A stretch of 64,000 nt of DNA, from assembly GCA_910575275.1 (NCBI GenBank), contig CAJTEE010000003.1, positions 1 through 64,000 on the forward strand. The letters are read 5' to 3'. Shown here in pieces: positions 25,248 through 33,797 of this stretch. This DNA is from Lachnospiraceae bacterium. GTDB taxonomy: Bacteria > Bacillota > Clostridia > Lachnospirales > Lachnospiraceae. The notes beneath the pieces are model-generated. The model ran no database searches. It saw only the letters and a list, made by a program, of their open reading frames with translations, and had not been told where the DNA came from. The position numbers and the translations under genes were made by a program. How positions within the stretch are numbered: the first letter of the stretch is position 1; each line of letters opens with the position of its first letter.

Positions 25248-25335
25248 AATTCTGTAAAATATCAGGGCGGCTCCTTGTGCCGGGCCGCGGCTGTATGGTA
25301 CAATGGCACTCATATTTTGCAGAGGAGGAGTTTGG

Positions 25336-26256
25336 ATGAAAAAAATGCGTAGGCTTTCTTTTAAGCTGCCCGCGGAGCTTCGCATGGAGCCGGCGGCCGC
25401 CGCAAGGAATTTTCTGATGCTTACAGCCGCAGGGATCGTGAATGCGGTTGGTGTGACAATGTTTCTGGCCCCTGTGGCCCTGTATGACAGCGGTGTTTCC
25501 GGAACGGCAATGTTACTTGGGCAGCTGACCCCGGAGGCATTTTCTTTGTCTGTATTTTTGATTCTTTTAAACATACCACTGTTTTTGTTCGGTCTGAAAA
25601 GGCAGGGGCCCCTGTTTACCTTGAGCTCGATCTATGCAGTTTTTGTCTATTCGCTGGTTTCCTATCTGATTACATACGTCCTGCCGATCGACGTGCGTTT
25701 CGCCTCGCCCCTGGCGGAGCAGGATCTGTTTCTGTGTGCGATTTTCGGCGGCATGATCTCCGGGACCGGGAGCGGCCTGGCGATTCGTTTTGGCGGTGCG
25801 ATGGATGGCATGGAGGTGCTGGGAGTGATTTTTGCCAAACGCCTGGGGCTTACCATCGGCACATTCGTCATGGTTTATAACGTGCTCTTATATATTCTCA
25901 TCGGCTGCATTAAAAGCAGCTGGATTCTGCCCCTGTACTCCATCGTCACCTATGCGGCGGCGCAGAAAACCGTGGATTTTATCGTTGAGGGCCTGGATAA
26001 GGCCAAGGGCGCGATCATCGTGACCGCCCATCCGAAGGAGGTCTGTACGGCTTTATCCAAGGAATTTGGCAGCGGCATTACCATGCTGGATGCGAGAGGC
26101 TTTTTCTCAAAGGAGGAGCGGACGATGATTTATTTCGTCGTGAACCGTTTTCAGATCGGGCGGATGAGAAATCTTGTGTACGCGAACGACCGGCAGGCGT
26201 TCGTCTCGATCATGGAGATCTCGGATGTGTTTGGGAGTAATGTGAAGCAGAGATGA
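25336..26256 (+). CDS. YitT family membrane protein
   Basis: 306 residues from ATG 25336, directly after AGAGGAGGAG. Five or six membrane segments (NFLMLTAAGIVNAVGVTMFL, then GLAIRFGGAMDGMEVLGVIF and others) and a C-terminal cytoplasmic DUF2179 domain (GAIIVTAHPKEVCTALSKEF to NDRQAFVSIMEISDVFG). Family function not established. A LysR gene starts 25 bases after its stop but belongs to the next unit. Confidence 0.93.
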   Translation: MKKMRRLSFKLPAELRMEPAAAARNFLMLTAAGIVNAVGVTMFLAPVALYDSGVSGTAMLLGQLTPEAFSLSVFLILLNIPLFLFGLKRQGPLFTLSSIYAVFVYSLVSYLITYVLPIDVRFASPLAEQDLFLCAIFGGMISGTGSGLAIRFGGAMDGMEVLGVIFAKRLGLTIGTFVMVYNVLLYILIGCIKSSWILPLYSIVTYAAAQKTVDFIVEGLDKAKGAIIVTAHPKEVCTALSKEFGSGITMLDARGFFSKEERTMIYFVVNRFQIGRMRNLVYANDRQAFVSIMEISDVFGSNVKQR

Positions 26257-26281
26257 CGAAAGAAGAAGGGGAGAGATACCT

Positions 26282-27184
26282 ATGCGCTTGGAGCAGCTGA
26301 GATATATTATAGAAATCGCAGATACCGGCTCGTTCACATCGGCCAGTGAACGGCTCTTTATTGCCCAGCCCAGTCTGAGCCAGGCGGTAGCGTCACTGGA
26401 AAAGGAATTGAATGTCACGCTGTTTACCAGGTACCGGACCGGTGCGGTTCCCACGCAGATCGGACTACAGATTATCGCCCATGCCAGAGACGTCATGCGT
26501 GGAATCGGAGAAATCGAAAAGCTGACGGCCAGTGACTGCTCAAAAATCAGTACCCGGATCACCATCGGGGTGATTCCGACTCTCAGCGCATACCTGCTTC
26601 CGCAGGTCATCGAATCCTATCGTGAAAAATTCCCGAATGTGGCGATACGGATCCGGGAACAGGGGACGGAAAAGATCCTGAGAGACTGCCAGACAAGAGA
26701 AATCAACATTGGGCTGATCAGTGTACATGGAAAACGTTCTTTGAATGATGAGGAATTTCATTTTCAGCACCTTGTGGATGGGAGGCTCATGGCGTACGTG
26801 GGCGCGCGGTGTTCCTTGGCGAATCGAAAAAAGATAACTTTCCGAGAGCTCCTGCCATTCCAGCTGTTTCTATACGGGGACGAGTTCTCACTCCACCGTT
26901 ACTGCCTGGAGCAGATCAGCCAGTACGGAAGGCCCAATATCATATCGACGACACATAATCCGGAGTCGATCAAACGGTTTGTCATGCAGTCGGAGGCGGT
27001 GGGATTCGGACCGGATCTTTCCCTTTTGAATGATATTTATGTAAAGGCAGGCGCGATCTTTCCGTTGGAAATTACAGACGCATCGGAGATCCATTTCGGA
27101 ATTTTGACGAATCGAAAAAGAAAACCGGATGTGGCTGTTGATGCGTTCATTAAAAAAATTCTTTCCTACGGACACAGATTATAA
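26282..27184 (+). CDS. LysR-family transcriptional regulator
   Basis: 300 residues. N-terminal winged helix (EQLRYIIEIADTGSFTSASE, LFIAQPSLSQAVASLEKELN) and a two-lobed effector domain from about residue 90. It lies just upstream of, and on the same strand as, the TRAP catabolic operon, with a dyad containing T-N11-A between them, so it is the likely regulator of that operon. The ligand is probably the imported acid or a breakdown product (inference). Confidence 0.93.
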   Translation: MRLEQLRYIIEIADTGSFTSASERLFIAQPSLSQAVASLEKELNVTLFTRYRTGAVPTQIGLQIIAHARDVMRGIGEIEKLTASDCSKISTRITIGVIPTLSAYLLPQVIESYREKFPNVAIRIREQGTEKILRDCQTREINIGLISVHGKRSLNDEEFHFQHLVDGRLMAYVGARCSLANRKKITFRELLPFQLFLYGDEFSLHRYCLEQISQYGRPNIISTTHNPESIKRFVMQSEAVGFGPDLSLLNDIYVKAGAIFPLEITDASEIHFGILTNRKRKPDVAVDAFIKKILSYGHRL

Positions 27185-27197
27185 ACCGGGATGTTCT

Positions 27198-27236
27198 TTC
27201 AATAAAGCCATAGGCAATGCCTATGGCTTTATTGAA
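27198..27236. promoter_or_regulatory. 39-bp palindrome with LysR-type box
   Basis: TTCAATAAAGCCATAGGCA and TGCCTATGGCTTTATTGAA flank one central base. The centre contains TAGGCAATGCCTA, a T-N11-A dyad as bound by LysR proteins. Its centre lies near -64 relative to the predicted start of the catabolic operon, the usual recognition-site position. It could equally be a bidirectional terminator after the LysR gene. Confidence 0.65.
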
Positions 27237-27245
27237 ATTCCATAT

Positions 27246-27274
27246 TTTACAATCCGTTTTCAGTCCGATACAAT
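27246..27274 (+). promoter_or_regulatory. Promoter of the TRAP catabolic operon
   Basis: TTTACA (27246-27251), 17-base spacer, TACAAT (27269-27274), about 39 bases before the first gene. Confidence 0.7.
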
Positions 27275-27312
27275 AAAATAGAATCGAAAACCGAAAGAAA
27301 GAGAGGATGAAA

Positions 27313-27627
27313 ATGGCAAGAAATCACTGGACAATTCTCGGCGAACTGGATCCGGAGCTGAATGACAAGATTTCGGCATGGAGAACGCAGCTTGTGAATG
27401 ATAACGAGAAGCTGCAGCGAAAATATCGCGAGCTGATCAATGTGGCAATGGCATGTATCTTAAAGCAGGAGCCGGTAATTCTGGCACATGCGAAGCTTGC
27501 ATACCAGAACGGGGCTACAAAAGCAGAAATTCTTGCGACAGTAGAGCAGGTTCTTACCATGGGCGGATTTCCGTCATTCCGATGCGCCATGCTTACCCTG
27601 GATGAATTTTTCCATGAGGAGGCATGA
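27313..27627 (+). CDS. Carboxymuconolactone decarboxylase (CMD) family protein, first copy
   Basis: 104 residues from ATG 27313, six bases after GAGAGG. The all-helical CMD core is visible: RKYRELINVAMACILKQEPV, then ILAHAKLAYQNGATKAEILA and VLTMGGFPSFRCAM. The AhpD CxxC pair is absent (one Cys, a His 11 residues later), so peroxidase activity of AhpD type is unlikely. A second, diverged copy at 33469 lies in the same operon. Exact reaction unknown; the anaerobic context makes classical aromatic-ring catabolism unlikely. Confidence 0.85.
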   Translation: MARNHWTILGELDPELNDKISAWRTQLVNDNEKLQRKYRELINVAMACILKQEPVILAHAKLAYQNGATKAEILATVEQVLTMGGFPSFRCAMLTLDEFFHEEA

Positions 27628-27628
27628 G

Positions 27629-28750
27629 ATGAGGCAGCTGATCGTTCGGCCAGAGCTGTATCAGTTTGATACGGCCAGACAGTTTGCAGAAGCCTTCGAG
27701 CTGGGCGAAGGGGACCTCGTTATTACCAATGAATTTGTTTACGAGCCGTTTTTTGGAGCGCTTGGCCTTTCGTGCGATGTCCTTTATCAGGAAAAATACG
27801 GCCGGGGTGAACCCAACGATGAGATGGTTGAAGCCATGATCGCAGATGTACAGCGAATGAAAGAGCATAGGCGTGTGATCGGGATTGGCGGCGGAACCGT
27901 TCTTGACATTTCCAAAATCTTTGCGCTTAAGTACCTCTGTCCGGTTGAAAGGCTTTTTGACAGAGAGCCGCCGATTGAAAAGAGCAGGCGGCTGGTTCTG
28001 GTTCCTACTACCTGTGGAACAGGCTCAGAGGTAACAAACATCGCGATCCTGGCATTTTTAAAGAGAAACACAAAGTTTGGACTGGCGGATGATACCATGT
28101 ACGCCGACCAGGCTGTACTGATTCCGGAATTTTTGGAAAACCTTCCGTATCCGGTCTTTGCGGCCAGCTCCATTGACGCGCTGGTTCATGCGGTAGAGTC
28201 CAGCCTTTCTCCAAATGCCACGCCGTACACGAAGCTGTTCGGATATAAGGCGATGGAGATGATTTTGAAGGGATACCGGGAAATGACCGATAAGGGACCG
28301 GAAGCAAGGCTCCCTCTGCTGCGTGATTTCCTGATCGCATCAAACTTTGCAGGCCTCGCATTCGGAACGGCAGGCTGTGGTGCAGTCCATGCCATGAGCT
28401 ATCCGCTGGGGGGAACGTTCCATGTGCCCCACGGAGAATCCAATTATGCGGTCTTTAAAGGGGTTATCGACCATTATCTGGAAAGGAAACCGGATGGAGA
28501 GATTGCCGCACTGGCAGAATGGATCGGTTCCGTTCTGGACTGTAATGCAGAGAAGGCATATGAGGCTATGTTTGAGCTCCTTGACCGGATTCTTACAAGA
28601 AAGACGTTAAAGGAATACGGCGTTCATGAAGAAATGCTGGAAAGCTGGACCAATGAGGTTATGAACGGCCAGCAGAGACTGATGCGAAACAGTTTTGTAC
28701 CCCTGGACGCAGAGCAGGTTCTGAAAATTTATCATAAGCTATATGAGTAA
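27629..28750 (+). CDS. Iron-containing alcohol dehydrogenase, 4-hydroxybutyrate dehydrogenase-like
   Basis: 373 residues from ATG 27629, six bases after AGGAGG. Family III metal alcohol dehydrogenase: GIGGGTVLDISKI (NAD site), PTTCGTGSEVTN, and the metal-binding GAVHAMSYPLGGTFHVPHGE. The overall sequence, including DTARQFAEAF, TNEFVYEPFF and QEKYGRGEP, resembles Clostridium kluyveri 4-hydroxybutyrate dehydrogenase as I recall it, so the substrate is probably an omega-hydroxy acid or semialdehyde. It overlaps nothing and follows CMD copy 1 by one base, in an operon with aldolases and a lactonase. Confidence 0.88.
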   Translation: MRQLIVRPELYQFDTARQFAEAFELGEGDLVITNEFVYEPFFGALGLSCDVLYQEKYGRGEPNDEMVEAMIADVQRMKEHRRVIGIGGGTVLDISKIFALKYLCPVERLFDREPPIEKSRRLVLVPTTCGTGSEVTNIAILAFLKRNTKFGLADDTMYADQAVLIPEFLENLPYPVFAASSIDALVHAVESSLSPNATPYTKLFGYKAMEMILKGYREMTDKGPEARLPLLRDFLIASNFAGLAFGTAGCGAVHAMSYPLGGTFHVPHGESNYAVFKGVIDHYLERKPDGEIAALAEWIGSVLDCNAEKAYEAMFELLDRILTRKTLKEYGVHEEMLESWTNEVMNGQQRLMRNSFVPLDAEQVLKIYHKLYE

Positions 28751-28798
28751 GAAGGGGACCGCGATGCAAAAAAGAGAAAGCCGTATGGGAGAAAAGAA

Positions 28799-29473
28799 AT
28801 GCTGCCGGAAGAAAAGAAAAAATGGATAGAAGAATTTAAAAAGTATCCGACAGGGAATGTGTCGGATGCAATGGACAAGCTGGGTATCCGGCGCGGCGCG
28901 GTTTTGGGCGTCCATCCGCTGGAGCAGAAGCAGCCGAAGGCTGCAGGGTTCGCCCTGACGGTCAGGCAGGTATACAGAAGGACGGCATATGACGGAACGA
29001 ATCAGGCATGCCAGGCCCAAATCATTGATACAAAGACCGCAGAGGGCGACCTCCTGGTTATTGACATGTCCGGAATCATGAATGTCAGCACCGGAGGCGC
29101 ATTGCTGGCGCTCCGCGCAAGGATGCGCGGAGTAATGGGGGAACTGACGAATGGCTGTGTCAGGGACGCGGATGAAATCGCCGCCCTGGAATTTCCGGTC
29201 TATTGTGCGGGAACGATACCGGTAAAGAGCGCCATGGACATTGAAACAGTCGGCGTGAATATTCCGGTTATGATCGGAGGAGTACAGATCTGTCCCGGCG
29301 ATCTGATCCTTATGGATCGGACAGGGGTCGTCTGTGTGCCGGGAGAGAGGCTGGCGGAGATTCTGGAAGAAACGGAGAGAATCTGCGCCAGAGAAGAAAA
29401 AATGGATGAGCTGATCCGTCAGGGCCATTCGATTGTGGAAGCGAGAGGACTGAACGGATCGTCAAAGAAATGA
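28799..29473 (+). CDS. RraA-family aldolase/decarboxylase
   Basis: 224 residues. RraA-like fold with PTGNVSDAMDKLGIRRG near the N terminus, GDLLVIDMSG in the middle, and the signature ELTNGCVRDADEI. Catalytic relatives cleave 4-hydroxy-4-methyl-2-oxoglutarate or decarboxylate oxaloacetate with a divalent metal; others only inhibit RNase E. Its place in a catabolic operon, and the intact Arg-Asp pair, favour the enzyme. Yields pyruvate in the family reaction. Confidence 0.85.
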   Translation: MLPEEKKKWIEEFKKYPTGNVSDAMDKLGIRRGAVLGVHPLEQKQPKAAGFALTVRQVYRRTAYDGTNQACQAQIIDTKTAEGDLLVIDMSGIMNVSTGGALLALRARMRGVMGELTNGCVRDADEIAALEFPVYCAGTIPVKSAMDIETVGVNIPVMIGGVQICPGDLILMDRTGVVCVPGERLAEILEETERICAREEKMDELIRQGHSIVEARGLNGSSKK

Positions 29474-29509
29474 AATACCTGTTACAAACAATTTAAGGAG
29501 GAAGGAATC

Positions 29510-30391
29510 ATGTTATTGGAAGCAGCCAACCCGGGATTTTTTGATTTAGTTGACGAAAACGCAGTTCTTGAAGCGGTTTCCGTAGGCCACAGGGTAACAG
29601 AGGGCATTATCTGGTGGCCGCAGAAGGAATGCCTGATTTTCTCGGATATGGGAGTCGGTAAGGTCTATAAGTGGGATCCAAAGACCTTCGAGACGACCGC
29701 AATCAAGTTTCCAAGCAATATTTCCAACGGGAATTTTATTGACACAGAGGGACGTATCGTGACCTGTGAGCATGCAACCAGCTCCGTTACCCGTATGGAG
29801 CCGGATGGACGTTATATGAAGACGCTGGCATCCCACTACGACGGAAAACAGCTGAACAGCCCGAATGATATAATCGTGGATTCCAGAGGCCGTATATGGT
29901 TCACGGATCCGCTTTATGGACGGACCAGCCCGGTGGCGGGAATCAAACGTGAGGCGGAAATGGGCTTCCAGGGAGTCTATTGTATCAACACGGACGGAAG
30001 CCTGATTCTGGCGCGGAAGGATTTTGAACAGCCGAACGGACTCTGTATGGAAATCGGAGAACAGACCATGCTGGTAAATGATACGCCAAGGCAGGAAATC
30101 CGGCGGTTCAAGGTGGAGGAGGATTGTACCCTGAGCGGAGGCGAAACGGTCTGCAAGGTTGGCGGGCGCCCGGACGGGACGAAGATCGACAAGGACGGGA
30201 ATATCTGGACCACCGCTTCCGGGGATATGCAGGTATTCGATAAAAACGGCTTGCTGCTCGGGACGATTCATGTTCCGGGACAGTGCCGCAACTTCTGCTT
30301 TGGCGGAGCAGACAGATCGGAGCTGTATTTCGCATGCGAAACCATCTGGCGTCTTAAGACGAAGACACAGGGCGCGAAATTCTTTGTGTAA
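29510..30391 (+). CDS. SMP-30/gluconolactonase-family hydrolase
   Basis: 293 residues, a six-bladed beta-propeller. Metal-binding family features: VTEGIIWWPQKECLIFSDMG (first Glu), LNSPNDIIVDSRGRIWFTDP (Asn/Asp), and GGRPDGTKIDKDGNIW (last Asp). Such enzymes open sugar or aliphatic lactones. RBS AAGGAGG. No signal peptide, so it acts in the cytoplasm after uptake. Confidence 0.92.
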   Translation: MLLEAANPGFFDLVDENAVLEAVSVGHRVTEGIIWWPQKECLIFSDMGVGKVYKWDPKTFETTAIKFPSNISNGNFIDTEGRIVTCEHATSSVTRMEPDGRYMKTLASHYDGKQLNSPNDIIVDSRGRIWFTDPLYGRTSPVAGIKREAEMGFQGVYCINTDGSLILARKDFEQPNGLCMEIGEQTMLVNDTPRQEIRRFKVEEDCTLSGGETVCKVGGRPDGTKIDKDGNIWTTASGDMQVFDKNGLLLGTIHVPGQCRNFCFGGADRSELYFACETIWRLKTKTQGAKFFV

Positions 30392-30453
30392 AAGCGTGTA
30401 ACCGTGCGAGTACGGAACCGTTATAAAATATTTTGAATTGGGGGAAAACAATC

Positions 30454-31494
30454 ATGAAGCGATTTTTGGCAGTTATGCTGGTATCGGCGGTTCTTTTGAC
30501 GGCCTGCGGCAATTCTTCAAAGCCAGACGGCGGCGCAGGCGCGGCAGGCAGTACCCAGGCGCAGCAGCCGGCCACAGAAGCCGCTGCCTCCGGGGGAAAG
30601 AAAAACAAGTATACGATGCTGACTGGTTCATCCGGCGCCCAGTATTTTACATTTGGAACGGCAATGGCAAACGAGATCAACAATAAGTCTGAGAAGATTC
30701 ATGTAACAGCCCTGACAGCCAACGGTGTATCCGAAGTGATCAATATGGTACAGACGAACGAGGCTGACTTTGGGTTCATCACCTATGACACGGGATATAT
30801 GGCGGCAACCAATCAGCGTGAATATGAAAACGGCGCGAAATATGATAACATCCGCGTTGCCATGCTGGGCCATACCGGTGTAAAGACCATTGTCGTATGG
30901 GCGGATTCTCCTTACCAGACGATTGCGGATTTAAAAGGAGCCAAGCTTGCAACCGCTTCCGGTACCTCCGCACATGCCCTGGACTCCGCCGCGTATGGCG
31001 CATGGGGCGTGGAAATCCCGGACAATGTTACGACAATGGGCTACGGAGAGATGGCCCAGGCGATCAAGGATGGAGTGATTGATGTGGTGAATGCGCATGG
31101 TCCGAATCCCTCCTCCTATATTATGGAAATGATCAGCGCGAAGCCGATCCGCATTCTTGGGCAGACGGAAGAAACGCTGGCAACGATCCTGGATGCCCAT
31201 CCGGAATGGATCCGGGCGGTGATCCCGGCGGGAACGTATGAAGGAGTGGATGAGGATGTTCTTTCCTTCGGTAATTTCAGCTGCATTATCTGCCGCAGGG
31301 ACCTTCCGGATGAGGATGTGGCGGAATTTCTGGACATCGTGTTCGGGATGGATCTGACAACCCTTTACGCATATGGAGACAGCTGGGGATATAACAACAA
31401 CAATTATGATGCGGCATACCGCAATCAGGATGCGTTCCCGTTCCACCCCGGTGCAGAGAGCTGGCTTACAGAGAAGGGACTGATCAAGAAATAA
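30454..31494 (+). CDS. TAXI-family TRAP transporter substrate-binding lipoprotein
   Basis: 346 residues from ATG 30454. Lipoprotein signal with LLTACGN, Cys-18, then an Ala/Gly/Gln-rich linker. The binding domain has MLTGSSGAQYFTFGTAMANE, VVWADSPYQTIADLKGAKLA and ATASGTSAH, typical of TAXI proteins. Delivers the solute to the fused TRAP permease encoded next. Ligands of TAXI proteins are mostly carboxylic acids or amino acids. Confidence 0.94.
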   Translation: MKRFLAVMLVSAVLLTACGNSSKPDGGAGAAGSTQAQQPATEAAASGGKKNKYTMLTGSSGAQYFTFGTAMANEINNKSEKIHVTALTANGVSEVINMVQTNEADFGFITYDTGYMAATNQREYENGAKYDNIRVAMLGHTGVKTIVVWADSPYQTIADLKGAKLATASGTSAHALDSAAYGAWGVEIPDNVTTMGYGEMAQAIKDGVIDVVNAHGPNPSSYIMEMISAKPIRILGQTEETLATILDAHPEWIRAVIPAGTYEGVDEDVLSFGNFSCIICRRDLPDEDVAEFLDIVFGMDLTTLYAYGDSWGYNNNNYDAAYRNQDAFPFHPGAESWLTEKGLIKK

Positions 31495-31577
31495 TAAAAA
31501 AGTGCTGCCTCCTTCGCTTATGAATGAGCGCAGCATTTTTTAAACAGCAGGGGGTTATTCTCAGGAGGAGGTCTGTT

Positions 31578-33464
31578 TTGAAAGAAACAAATTCGGAAAA
31601 GACAAGGATTGCCCAGGCAGTCTTAAATATCCTGGCGGTACTTTTGTCTCTCTATTCTATCACATATGCATTTTTCGGATATGATTTGCTGACCGGAAGG
31701 AGCAGGCACCTGATGCTGGCTCTCCCGATCTGTTTCCTCACAAAAGGGATTCTTCAGGAAAAGAAAGGACAGAAAATCCGAACAGTAGGGTACATTCTGC
31801 TCGGCGTGCTTGTAGCGGGAGCGATGCTTTATATTGATATAAATTCCACACCGCTGTCCAGAGACAGGCTTGGCATGTACATGCAGGCGGATTATATAGC
31901 GGGTCTGATTTTGATCGTTGCCGTCCTGGCCGCCACCTGGCTGGAGTATGGCGCCGCGCTGACTTGTGTGGTGGGGGTATTCCTGGTTTATCTGGTGCTC
32001 GGAGAGCATCTTCCTCAGGGGATCGGACATCCCCCGCTGTCCTTTAAGCGCATGATCAGTACGCTGGGGCTCTATACAGAAGGAATCATGGGGACCGCTT
32101 TGGGAGCAATTGTATCCACGGTAGGCGCCGTACTTGTATTTGCGGGATTTCTGGAAATCTCCGGCGCCTCCAAGGTATTTATGGATCTTACGATTCTTTT
32201 ATTTGGAAGATTTACAGGAGGAGCCGCCAAAATCGCGGTGGTGTCCAGCTCGCTTTTTGGAACGATTTCCGGAAGTGCCGCGGCCAACGTGGCAGGAACC
32301 GGCATCATTACGATCCCGCTTATGAAAAAGACCGGATTTGAACCACATTATGCGGGTGCAGTGGAAGCCACGGCGTCTTCCGGAGGACAGATCATGCCGC
32401 CGATCATGGGAGCGGCCGCCTTTATCATCGCGGAAATGCTGAGCAAGCCGTATTTTGAGGTCATGAAGGCAGCAATCATTCCGGCCGCCGTGTTTTATCT
32501 TTCCATTTTCATTTCCGTGGATTTGTACAGCCGGAGGAGGGGAATCAAGGGAGTGGATCAGGATCCCGATCTTCCGGCGTTGAACGAATTGCTGTTAAAA
32601 AGCGGATATCTGCTTTTACCGATCGTTCTGTTGTTTTTGCTGGTCGCTGTGTTTAACAAGTCGGCTCAATGGGCGTCCTTTGTCAGTACGCTAGCGATTG
32701 TTGCACTTTCCTGGCTGAGAAGGGATACGAGGATTACTCCCAGGAAGATGGTGGATGCGCTTGTTTTCAGCGGTAAGTCCATCGTCCCGATCTCGGTTGT
32801 GTGCGCGGCGGCGGGCATGATCGTAGGAATTTTTAATGCGACCGGGCTGGGTATCACGCTCTCCTCGTATATTGTAAATATGGCGGGGGACAGCTTACTG
32901 CTGTTATGTTTACTGGCCGCGATTTCCTCTCTGATCCTGGGAATGGGAATGCCGACGGTGGCCTGTTACCTTCTTCTGGCGGCGCTCGTAGCCCCCGCAA
33001 TGATTGAGTTTGGGGTGCTTCCGATCGCGGCGCATATGTTCGTCTTTTATTTCGGGATTATTTCCGCAATCACTCCGCCGGTGGCTTTGGCGGCGTTTGT
33101 CGGAGGCGGGATCGCGAAATGCAGCCCGATGAAGGTTGCATGCACCTCCTGTATCCTGGCGCTTCCGGTGTTTCTGGTTCCGTTTGTTTTTGTGTACCAG
33201 CCGGCACTTTTGATGGTGGGAACCCCGTTTGAAATTTTGCAGGTATGCTGCACAACGCTGCTGGGCGCCTTTTTGTGTGCGATCGGCACACAGGGATATA
33301 TGTTTTCCAAATTGGGAATGCCGCTTCGGGTGTGCGCAGTTGCGTGCGCAGGCGCAATGCTGATTCCGGAAACCATTACAGATGTGATCGGCCTGGCCGG
33401 GTTGATGCTTGTTTTGGCCTTTGGCTGGATCGGAGCAAAGAAAAAATCTTATCAGGAGGGATAA
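31578..33464 (+). CDS. TRAP transporter fused permease (DctQM type)
   Basis: 628 residues from TTG at 31578, chosen because AGGAGGAG sits just upstream. About 16-18 membrane helices. The large M part carries GTISGSAAANVAGTGIITIP, GAVEATASSGGQIMPPIMGA and ILGMGMPTVACYLLLAALVA, diagnostic of the fused TAXI-TRAP permease. It drives solute uptake with an ion gradient. The next gene starts four bases after its stop. Confidence 0.95.
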   Translation: MKETNSEKTRIAQAVLNILAVLLSLYSITYAFFGYDLLTGRSRHLMLALPICFLTKGILQEKKGQKIRTVGYILLGVLVAGAMLYIDINSTPLSRDRLGMYMQADYIAGLILIVAVLAATWLEYGAALTCVVGVFLVYLVLGEHLPQGIGHPPLSFKRMISTLGLYTEGIMGTALGAIVSTVGAVLVFAGFLEISGASKVFMDLTILLFGRFTGGAAKIAVVSSSLFGTISGSAAANVAGTGIITIPLMKKTGFEPHYAGAVEATASSGGQIMPPIMGAAAFIIAEMLSKPYFEVMKAAIIPAAVFYLSIFISVDLYSRRRGIKGVDQDPDLPALNELLLKSGYLLLPIVLLFLLVAVFNKSAQWASFVSTLAIVALSWLRRDTRITPRKMVDALVFSGKSIVPISVVCAAAGMIVGIFNATGLGITLSSYIVNMAGDSLLLLCLLAAISSLILGMGMPTVACYLLLAALVAPAMIEFGVLPIAAHMFVFYFGIISAITPPVALAAFVGGGIAKCSPMKVACTSCILALPVFLVPFVFVYQPALLMVGTPFEILQVCCTTLLGAFLCAIGTQGYMFSKLGMPLRVCAVACAGAMLIPETITDVIGLAGLMLVLAFGWIGAKKKSYQEG

Positions 33465-33468
33465 AACG

Positions 33469-33783
33469 ATGCTGGCATATCATTGGGAGCTAATGGACGA
33501 AATGAGTCCAAACATGCGGAGCGCATACACAAGCTTTTCTTCTATGGCGAATCAGGATGAGATTCTGCCAAAAAAATACAGGGAACTGATGGTATTCGGG
33601 ATGGCCTGTGTTCTTCGTTCCGCCCCTGCCGTGCTAACGCACGCGCAGACCGCCGTGGAAAAGTACGGGGCAACAAAAGAAGAACTGTTTGCAGTTCTGG
33701 CAACGGCCATGAGCCTTGGAGGAGTTCCGACATACAGGGAGGCCTGTAATGCGCTGGAGAACTATATAAAAACACTGCGTTAG
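33469..33783 (+). CDS. CMD family protein, second copy
   Basis: 104 residues from ATG 33469 behind AGGAGGG. Paralog of the protein at 27313: KKYRELMVFGMACVLRSAPA aligns with RKYRELINVAMACILKQEPV, and LTHAQTAVEKYGATKEELFA aligns with the equivalent helix. Again one Cys and a downstream His but no CxxC. Two diverged copies flanking the operon suggest a hetero-oligomer or two related steps. Confidence 0.85.
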   Translation: MLAYHWELMDEMSPNMRSAYTSFSSMANQDEILPKKYRELMVFGMACVLRSAPAVLTHAQTAVEKYGATKEELFAVLATAMSLGGVPTYREACNALENYIKTLR

Positions 33784-33797
33784 GAGCTGCTGTATTT

